Shown piece by piece: positions 58,394-64,000 of a DNA stretch of 64,000 nt. The position numbers and the translations under genes are program-made. Numbering within the stretch: the first letter of the stretch is position 1; each line of letters begins with the position of its first letter. Below the pieces are notes generated by a model. The model was given only the letters and a program-made list of their open reading frames with translations, did no database searches and was not told the DNA's origin. This DNA is from Jeotgalibacillus sp. S-D1. Lineage in GTDB: Bacteria > Bacillota > Bacilli > Bacillales > Jeotgalibacillaceae. The stretch is from assembly GCF_004358665.1 (NCBI RefSeq), contig NZ_SMZR01000001.1:806001-870000 (forward strand). Reading direction: 5' to 3'.

Positions 58394-58650
58394 ATTATAT
58401 TTTTTGAGAACCAGGAAGCAAAAAACGAGATCAGTATCCCTGCAATGATCATTGCATAAATATGCCTGGAGGAATTTACACCCAGTATCCCAATTACCAG
58501 CAGTCCGCAAGCGACGCCCAGGATGATTGTTAAATACGGTCTTATGATCGGAGCAAGCCTTTTTTCAAAGGAAAAATGCACAAGTACAAGAATGGCAAAA
58601 GTAATAATAAACATAATTAAGGCAAACCAAAACAATTCCGCATCCATCAT
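58375..58650 (-). CDS. Small membrane protein between cotE and mutS
   Basis: A 91-residue protein with three transmembrane segments (FWFALIMFIITFAILVLVHF, YLTIILGVACGLLVIGILGV, YAMIIAGILISFFASWF). The ATG at 58650 has GAGGAG 8 bases upstream. I recognise no family and there is no close functional link to its neighbours beyond location. Confidence 0.7.
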   Translation of the reverse strand: MMDAELFWFALIMFIITFAILVLVHFSFEKRLAPIIRPYLTIILGVACGLLVIGILGVNSSRHIYAMIIAGILISFFASWFSKNIIKAPTL

Positions 58651-58722
58651 TAAACGGTCTCCTCTCGTGTTAGTTATATGTAGCACATTAAGGACCGGTT
58701 AAAACATTTATTGTTTTTATAG

Positions 58723-58752
58723 AAAAAAAGCCAGGCAATAAATCGCCTGACT
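58723..58752 (-). terminator. Terminator after cotE
   Basis: AGTCAGGC and GCCTGGCT pair with one wobble around GATTTATT, followed by seven T on the minus strand. Confidence 0.85.
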
Positions 58753-59303
58753 TAATGTCTTTTTGATTTTTCGAATCCTAAAAAGTCCGTTTTAATCTCA
58801 TCAATTTCTTCATCATCTAAATCGTCTTCATCATAATCCCAATCAGCTTCTACTTCATCACGATGGAAAATAACACACATTTTGGTTTCTCCAACACATT
58901 CTACAAGTATTTCCCGTTCAACTTGTACGACGATTTTTAATCCATTTTCCGAGATAGAGGCTTCAAGACAGTTCGGCTGCTGCAATACTCTGGCAATAAT
59001 TTCGTTGTCATCATAACAATCTGGATCACGATACTTGAGCTTGATCACATCTTTGTATGAAACATTTTCGATAACAACGGATGTTTTCGTATTATCATGA
59101 TGAGAAAACCAAACGTTTACATCAAACGTACCGCTGACCTCAACCTTTTTTCCAACTTTCTTAGCATCATATTTATGGTTGATGATCCAGCAGCCTAAAA
59201 TACTGGTTGGACGATGGGGTGGATGGATGCTGTGATGCGATTGCGTGAATTTTCGGCCCTTGGCCACGACGGACTTGGTGATAATTTCTCTGTACTCCGA
59301 CAT
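58752..59303 (-). CDS. cotE: Outer spore coat morphogenetic protein CotE
   Basis: Needed to assemble the outer coat in B. subtilis. The 183-residue protein shows the CotE family core [39 protein letters not shown], the [17 protein letters not shown] stretch and the strongly acidic C-terminal region ([17 protein letters not shown]) that docks other coat proteins. AAAGGAGG precedes the ATG. Monocistronic with a terminator. Its presence is direct evidence that the organism makes spores. Confidence 0.97.
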   Translation of the reverse strand: MSEYREIITKSVVAKGRKFTQSHHSIHPPHRPTSILGCWIINHKYDAKKVGKKVEVSGTFDVNVWFSHHDNTKTSVVIENVSYKDVIKLKYRDPDCYDDNEIIARVLQQPNCLEASISENGLKIVVQVEREILVECVGETKMCVIFHRDEVEADWDYDEDDLDDEEIDEIKTDFLGFEKSKRH

Positions 59304-59485
59304 TCATGCGGCCTCCTTTCATTTCCTTTTATCCTATGCAGAAAGTTTAGGAGATGTGCGAAAACCTATCTTTTTTTCAAGATATGTTCTGAATGTCTGT
59401 TTTATTAATTAGTTATACGCGAAATAATTAATTAAACGAAACGCAGGATGGTCCAGAGTTGATAAACCAGGGAATAAAATAAAAA

Positions 59486-59520
59486 ATAAAAAAGATGAGC
59501 CATAAGCCCATCTTTTTTAT
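59486..59520 (-). terminator. Terminator after the 113-aa stress-protein candidate
   Basis: AAAAAAGATG-GC and GC-CATCTTTTTT form a stem with a 5-base loop and T-tail on both strands. Confidence 0.85.
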
Positions 59521-59862
59521 TTAACTTTTTAACTGTTCAGCTAATTCCTTATCAAGGTGTGCATTCACCTCTCCAAGCACTTTCATTGTCTCAGGAATAT
59601 TTTCTGGTGCTACATAAAATTCAAGAACATGGGTAAAGTCTCCAGATGAAGATTGACTCTGAGTCAGGTCTGCATTCGTCACTACGCCTGCAGTGGGCGT
59701 AGTATTTCCTGAGAAGCTTAGTGCGGGAACCACCAACAGATTGAGATCACCATCCGGGATAGGATCCACCCTGGCATCACTTATTGGTATTTTTTTTAAT
59801 TTCACCACTGCTGACTCCGCGTCATTTTCAGATTGAAAATAGGTTTGAACATGCTGCAACAT
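59521..59862 (-). CDS. Uncharacterised protein, candidate general stress protein
   Basis: A 113-residue protein starting MLQHVQTYFQSENDAE with the pattern of small bacterial stress proteins that carry a VQTYFxSxxDAE-type N-terminal beta-alpha unit, similar to YflT-domain proteins. The middle is Ser/Thr-rich (SFSGNTTPTAGVVTNADL) and there is no membrane segment or cysteine. GGAAGGATGATG lies upstream of the ATG. A SigB-like promoter lies 33 bases upstream, and it is monocistronic with its own terminator. I do not recognise an exact family. Confidence 0.72.
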   Translation of the reverse strand: MLQHVQTYFQSENDAESAVVKLKKIPISDARVDPIPDGDLNLLVVPALSFSGNTTPTAGVVTNADLTQSQSSSGDFTHVLEFYVAPENIPETMKVLGEVNAHLDKELAEQLKS

Positions 59863-59894
59863 TGCTCATCATCCTTCCAGCTATTTATAAAACT

Positions 59895-59919
59895 TTACCC
59901 CTGTCAAGCATAAATAAAC
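59895..59919 (-). promoter_or_regulatory. Candidate SigB-type promoter of the 113-aa protein gene
   Basis: On the minus strand GTTTAT (59914-59919), 13-base spacer, GGGTAA (59895-59900), fitting GTTTAA-N12-14-GGGWAW. It is 33 bases before the ATG. Confidence 0.7.
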
Positions 59920-59990
59920 CAATCATTAACAGCATCATAAATTAGAAGTTACCATACATCGGGCCAATGGAGAAAATGCAGTTTTCAATT

Positions 59991-61511
59991 TTAAAAGAAA
60001 CCTAATTTTTTAGGGCTGTAGCTAACAAGCATATTTTTCGTTTGCTGATAATGTTCAAGCATCATTTTATGGTTTTCACGGCCAATTCCTGACATTTTAT
60101 AACCGCCAAATGCAGCATGTGCCGGGTACTGATGGTAGCAGTTTGTCCAGACTCTCCCTGCCTGAATTCCGCGTCCGAACCGGTAGGCCGTATTAATATT
60201 TCTTGTCCAGATGCCTGAACCTAGACCATACAAAGTATCATTTGCGATCTCCATAGCTTCTTCATCTGTTTTAAATGTTGTCACTGATAAAACAGGTCCA
60301 AAAATTTCTTCCTGAAAAATTCTCATCTGGTTATTTCCTTTAAAAATGGTTGGCTGAATATAATATCCTTCTGCATTTTCTCCTTCCTGTTTATTGACTT
60401 CTCCACCGACGAGTACTTCCGCACCTTCATCCTTGCCTATTTGAAGATAGGATTGTATTTTTTCCATTTGTTCTCTTGAAGCCTGTGCACCCATCATTGA
60501 ATTCGGATCAAGCGGGTTGCCTGTATTAATTTGTTTAACGCGTTCAATAACCTTTTCCATAAACCGGTCAAAAATATCCTCGTGAACAAGGGCTCTGGAT
60601 GGACAAGTACATACTTCACCTTGATTTAAGGCAAACATTAAAAGTCCTTCAACGGCTTTATCTACGAAATCATCATCTTCATCAAGAATGTCTTTAAAGA
60701 ATATATTAGGCGACTTCCCTCCAAGTTCAAGCGTTACCGGAATTAAGTTTTCAGAAGCATATTCCATAATCATACGCCCGGTTGTCGTTTCGCCTGTAAA
60801 CGCAATTTTGGCAATCCTTTTACTGGAAGCGAGCGGCTTGCCAGCTTCAAGGCCAAACCCATTTACTATATTGAGTACGCCTGGCGGCAACAGATCACCA
60901 ATTAACTCAGTTACAAGCATAATGGATGCAGGAGTTTGTTCTGCTGGTTTTAACACAACACAGTTACCCGCTGCGAGCGCTGGTGCAAGTTTCCAGACCG
61001 CCATTAGAATAGGGAAATTCCACGGGATGATCTGTCCTACAACCCCCAATGGTTCATGAAAATGATAGGCAACCGTGTCCTCATCAATTTCACCTAATGT
61101 GCCTTCCTGCGCTCTTATTACACCGGCAAAATAGCGAAAATGATCAATTGCCAATGGAATATCTGCGTTCAGTGTTTCCCGGACTGCTTTTCCGTTTTCC
61201 CATGTTTCGGCAACTGCCAGCATTTCAAGATTCTCTTCCATGCGGTCTGCAATTTTATTTAAAATAACAGACCGTTCAGTGACGGAAGTTTTACCCCAGG
61301 CATCCTTAGCACTATGGGCTGCATCAAGCGCTTTCTCAATATCCTCTTCGGTCGATCTTGCTACTTGTGTGAATACTTTCCCGTTAACCGGTGATGGATT
61401 TTCAAAGTATTCACCTCTTGCAGGAGCAACCCATTCCCCGCCTATGTAGTTATCATACTTTTCTTTATATTGGACGATTGAGCCTTCAGTATTTGGATTT
61501 GCATATGTCAT
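59991..61511 (-). CDS. Aldehyde dehydrogenase (NAD-dependent, ExaC/AldA type)
   Basis: Oxidises aldehydes, probably acetaldehyde or another short aldehyde, to acids. The 506-residue product has the ALDH landmarks [30 protein letters not shown] with the catalytic Glu near 265, [14 protein letters not shown] with the catalytic Cys near 300, [10 protein letters not shown], and the C-terminal [14 protein letters not shown]. This group contains the ethanol-growth acetaldehyde dehydrogenases. ATG at 61511 follows GGAGGAAAACAC. A CcpA cre site upstream fits a catabolic role. Natural substrate not shown. Confidence 0.88.
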   Translation of the reverse strand: MTYANPNTEGSIVQYKEKYDNYIGGEWVAPARGEYFENPSPVNGKVFTQVARSTEEDIEKALDAAHSAKDAWGKTSVTERSVILNKIADRMEENLEMLAVAETWENGKAVRETLNADIPLAIDHFRYFAGVIRAQEGTLGEIDEDTVAYHFHEPLGVVGQIIPWNFPILMAVWKLAPALAAGNCVVLKPAEQTPASIMLVTELIGDLLPPGVLNIVNGFGLEAGKPLASSKRIAKIAFTGETTTGRMIMEYASENLIPVTLELGGKSPNIFFKDILDEDDDFVDKAVEGLLMFALNQGEVCTCPSRALVHEDIFDRFMEKVIERVKQINTGNPLDPNSMMGAQASREQMEKIQSYLQIGKDEGAEVLVGGEVNKQEGENAEGYYIQPTIFKGNNQMRIFQEEIFGPVLSVTTFKTDEEAMEIANDTLYGLGSGIWTRNINTAYRFGRGIQAGRVWTNCYHQYPAHAAFGGYKMSGIGRENHKMMLEHYQQTKNMLVSYSPKKLGFF

Positions 61512-61584
61512 GTGTTTTCCTCCAGATATACTTATTTTAAAACCTGTCATTGAAACAAAGGACCGAGTCACCTCCCTAGTTATT

Positions 61585-61598
61585 TGTAATCGCTTTCA
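61585..61598. promoter_or_regulatory. cre site (CcpA operator) upstream of aldehyde dehydrogenase
   Basis: TGTAATCGCTTTCA on the plus strand (TGAAAGCGATTACA on the minus strand) fits TGWAANCGNTNWCA completely. It is 74 to 87 bases upstream of the start codon. Confidence 0.82.
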
Positions 61599-61691
61599 TA
61601 TTTTCGTAAATTAATAATTTCTTACAGACGCTTACTCTCTTTTTATCAAACATTCAATTCATTGTCAATTTTCAGAAAAAAGATAAAGAAA

Positions 61692-61717
61692 AAAACTTCC
61701 TTTTTAAAGGAAGTTTT
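61692..61717 (-). terminator. Terminator after ricA
   Basis: AAAACTTCCTTT and AAAGGAAGTTTT form a 12-bp perfect stem followed by a T-tract on the minus strand. Confidence 0.9.
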
Positions 61718-61726
61718 CTATGGAGA

Positions 61727-62161
61727 TTACGAACAGCTGCTGCCGCCGCCTTTACGGACTTGAGCACCTGTTTCGCCTTTCAGTATATCTCCGCCAGTTT
61801 GACGGATAATTTCATCTGTTACAGAATTCGAAACTGTATTGGCTACCATTTGAAGCAGTTCATTAACTTCTACTTGAGATTGTTTAAATTCCTGTACAAT
61901 GGGAATGTCATCGATTTCAGCTTCAACCTTTTCAATTTTAGCTTCAATCATTTTTAACGCTTCGTGTTTTCCGTAATGCTGAAAGTTAACTGCCTGCTTT
62001 TGCAGACTGCGCAGGCTGGCAATTTTTTCGCGAATTTTTTGATTTTCCTGTATTTGTGCTTCAGCACGCTTAAAGAAATCAACTTCTTCAGTAGTGGTAA
62101 TCATTTGTGCGAGATCTTTCGCTTTTGCAATAATGTCTTTTTTTGTGTAGCGTTGTTCCAT
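61727..62161 (-). CDS. ricA: RicAFT complex subunit RicA (YmcA)
   Basis: Part of the RicA-RicF-RicT complex, which promotes Spo0A phosphorylation and mRNA processing by RNase Y. The 144-residue helical protein has VDFFKRAEAQIQENQK, SLQKQAVNFQHYGKHEALK and TGGDILKGETGAQVRKGGG, with a single cysteine near the C-terminus, like B. subtilis YmcA, where it helps hold an iron-sulfur cluster. Its ATG overlaps the miaB stop by one base (TAATG), so translation is coupled. Confidence 0.96.
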   Translation of the reverse strand: MEQRYTKKDIIAKAKDLAQMITTTEEVDFFKRAEAQIQENQKIREKIASLRSLQKQAVNFQHYGKHEALKMIEAKIEKVEAEIDDIPIVQEFKQSQVEVNELLQMVANTVSNSVTDEIIRQTGGDILKGETGAQVRKGGGSSCS

Positions 62162-63705
62162 TATACCTTCACCTCTGCCGGGTTTTCCGCTTCAATCACT
62201 TCACCATTCAGGCTCCATGTTTTGGCATCCGTTATTTTTACTTGAACTAACTTTCCAATTGATTCTTTTGGAGCAACAAAATTAACCAGCTTACTCGTGC
62301 GTGTATAGCCGGATAATACGTTTGGATTTTTTCTGCTTTCTCCTTCAACCAGAACCTCCATTACTTGGCCTTCCAGTTTTTTGAGCGCTGCATTGGACAT
62401 CTCATTCACCAAATTATTTAACCGCTGTAATCTTTCTTTTTTTACTTCAAGCGGAACATTGTCTTCCATTTTAGCTGCCGGAGTTCCTTCCCGGGGAGAA
62501 TAAATATAAGTGAAGGCTGTTTCAAACCCCACCTCTTTGTACAATGACAAAGTTTCTTCAAATTGCTCTTCAGTTTCATTCGGGAAACCGACAATGATGT
62601 CTGTAGTCAGTACTGCATTCGGTATAGCATTGCGAATTTTCCCCACAAGATTTATGAAGTGTTCCCGTGTGTATTTACGGGCCATCAGTTTAAGCACTTG
62701 TGAAGAACCATGTTGAACAGGCAAATGGATATGTTCAACTAAATTGCCCCCTTTAGCCAGAACCTCGATCAGATAATCATCAAAGTCGCGCGGATGGCTC
62801 GTCGTAAAACGGATACGGGGGATATCAATTTGCCTTAATTCGTCCATAAGCTGGCCGAGACCATACTCAATATCTTCAAAATCTTTTCCGTACGCATTAA
62901 CGTTCTGTCCAAGCAGAGTAATTTCCTGATACCCCTGTGCAGCTAAATGACGCACTTCCTGAATAATATCCTCAGGACGTCTGCTCCGCTCTTTACCACG
63001 TGTGTAAGGGACGATACAGTACGTACAGAACTTATCACAGCCATACATAATATTAACCCAGCCTTTAATGGCACCTTTACGGACTTTAGGGAGATTTTCA
63101 ATTACATCGCCCTCTTTTGACCATACTTCTACGACCATCTCTTTACTTAAATAAGCTTCATTTAGAATATTAGGCAGTCTGTGTATATTGTGCGTTCCAA
63201 AAATCATATCGATATGCTGATGTGTTTTCAGAATTTTATTAACTACTGATTCTTCCTGCGACATACAACCGCATACACCAATCAGCAGATCAGGCCGCTC
63301 AAGCTTAAGCGGTTTTAAATGACCGATTTCACCGAATACTTTGTTTTCAGCGTTTTCACGAATAGCACATGTATTTAATAAGATGACATCTGCATCTGCT
63401 GTGGAGTCAGTTAACTCATAGCCCAACTGCAAAAAGATTCCTGCCATTACTTCAGTGTCATGTTCATTCATTTGACAGCCGTAAGTACGGATATAAAATT
63501 TACGGCCTTTGCCCATTCCTTCAAATTCAGCATCAATCTTAAAGTCTTTATGATAACTAACTTCTTCTTTTCCACGCTTTTTAGCGTCTTTTAAAGAAGG
63601 AGGGCTGTAAACAGTTTGAAAGTATTGACTGTAGTCTTTATCTTTCTTGCCCTTGGCAGGTGTCACTGAGGCTTGCTGGCCTGCTAGACGCTGCTCTTCG
63701 TTCAT
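62161..63705 (-). CDS. miaB: tRNA-2-methylthio-N6-dimethylallyladenosine synthase MiaB
   Basis: Radical-SAM methylthiotransferase that converts i6A37 of tRNA to ms2i6A, the step after MiaA. The 514-residue product has an N-terminal UPF0004 domain with cluster cysteines ([22 protein letters not shown]), the radical-SAM core [17 protein letters not shown] (CxxxCxxC), and a C-terminal TRAM domain ([12 protein letters not shown] onwards). The N-terminus before residue 60 is a Bacillus-type extension. AAAGGGG lies upstream of the ATG. First gene of miaB-ricA. Confidence 0.97.
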   Translation of the reverse strand: MNEEQRLAGQQASVTPAKGKKDKDYSQYFQTVYSPPSLKDAKKRGKEEVSYHKDFKIDAEFEGMGKGRKFYIRTYGCQMNEHDTEVMAGIFLQLGYELTDSTADADVILLNTCAIRENAENKVFGEIGHLKPLKLERPDLLIGVCGCMSQEESVVNKILKTHQHIDMIFGTHNIHRLPNILNEAYLSKEMVVEVWSKEGDVIENLPKVRKGAIKGWVNIMYGCDKFCTYCIVPYTRGKERSRRPEDIIQEVRHLAAQGYQEITLLGQNVNAYGKDFEDIEYGLGQLMDELRQIDIPRIRFTTSHPRDFDDYLIEVLAKGGNLVEHIHLPVQHGSSQVLKLMARKYTREHFINLVGKIRNAIPNAVLTTDIIVGFPNETEEQFEETLSLYKEVGFETAFTYIYSPREGTPAAKMEDNVPLEVKKERLQRLNNLVNEMSNAALKKLEGQVMEVLVEGESRKNPNVLSGYTRTSKLVNFVAPKESIGKLVQVKITDAKTWSLNGEVIEAENPAEVKV

Positions 63706-63810
63706 GAGAAAATCCCCTTTCTATCGAAACCTGTTAAGGTTTGCTTCAAAACAATAAGTCATTTCATTTTAAAGGTTTTTGTGAGTTATGACAAAATCAC
63801 ACGTTCTTTT

Positions 63811-63839
63811 AGTATAAAGGGTCTTATAGGCAGATACAA
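63811..63839 (-). promoter_or_regulatory. SigA promoter of miaB-ricA
   Basis: On the minus strand TTGTAT (63834-63839), 17-base spacer, TATACT (63811-63816). It lies 106 bases before the start codon. Confidence 0.72.
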
Positions 63840-63980
63840 TAGGGACGGCTTGTTTGTCGAAATTTCGCCCTTTTCTATGTAATTTTCTTGAGGTCTGCTT
63901 TTTAAAACTTGTCCATTACCTCTTTTTCGTATGTTCAGTAGGACATGAATATTCGTTTATTTTTTTGAATTGAAAAAGGA

Positions 63981-64000
63981 AAGAAGCCAGAATGCTTCTT
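63981..64000 (-). terminator. Hairpin at the right edge, terminator of the next upstream gene
   Basis: AGAAGC and GCTTCT pair around CAGAAT; on the minus strand it is followed by TTTCCTTTTTC. The gene it serves lies outside the window. Confidence 0.6.

Overview
This window is core chromosome from an endospore-forming Bacillaceae-type Firmicute. Spore genes (cotE, spoVK, a Spo0E-family phosphatase, ricA), strong AAGGAGG-type ribosome binding sites, many TTG/GTG starts and U-tailed hairpin terminators all fit. Much of the gene order matches the Bacillus subtilis parC-to-miaB region read in reverse: parC-parE-yneT, plsY, yneR/yneQ/yneP, citB, yneK, ccdC-ccdA, ynzD, yneF, tkt, ynzC-yneB-yneA/lexA, glnA-glnR-ynbB-hflX, spoVK-hfq-miaA, glpD-glpK-glpF-glpP, mutL-mutS-cotE, ricA-miaB. 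The species cannot be named from this. Three osmoprotectant/stress loci with SigB-like promoters suggest a salt- or stress-tolerant lifestyle, which is inference.

Layout. 1-2.3 kb: topoisomerase IV (parC partial, parE) behind a LexA operator. 2.5-6.9 kb: yneT, then an inserted osmoprotectant ABC importer and an NCS2 nucleobase permease. 7.1-9.6 kb: plsY and small yne genes. 9.8-12.6 kb: citB with a textbook CcpC operator. 12.7-24.9 kb: an accessory block (amidase, secreted nuclease, lytic transglycosylase, BCCT transporter, phospholipase-D protein, Sco1, sbcCD, a 49-aa gene) that also holds a degenerate Bacillaceae intergenic repeat. 25-31.5 kb: yneK, cytochrome c maturation (ccdA, ccdC), ynzD, an inserted BmrCD-type multidrug exporter and yneF. 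31.6-38.6 kb: acetyltransferases, transketolase and the SOS cluster (lexA and divergent yneA-yneB-ynzC). 38.8-48 kb: nitrogen regulation (glnRA), ynbB, hflX, a TRIC channel, spoVK, hfq, miaA and a lysophospholipase-like hydrolase. 47.5-52.4 kb: glycerol catabolism, with two GlpP-type leader terminators and a cre site. 52.5-63.7 kb: a RIO-like kinase, mismatch repair, cotE, a stress-protein candidate, aldehyde dehydrogenase, ricA and miaB.

How genes work together. The SOS circuit joins lexA autorepression, the division inhibitor YneA and ParEC. The Glp genes form one regulon: GlpF imports glycerol, GlpK phosphorylates it, GlpD oxidises glycerol-3-phosphate, and GlpP relieves leader terminators while CcpA blocks the glpF promoter. 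CcdA/CcdC and perhaps Sco1 serve cytochrome assembly. The ABC and BCCT importers both take up compatible solutes.

I found no CRISPR array, rRNA, tRNA, prophage, intact insertion sequence or clear new defence system. The most interesting leads are three SigB-like promoters including one before an uncharacterised protein, a 31-aa very basic peptide gene, a conserved-looking 49-aa gene, a 71-aa gene at the end of the mutSL operon, a kinase/membrane-protein pair ahead of glpP, and the absence of ccdB (yneI) and sirA from their usual places.
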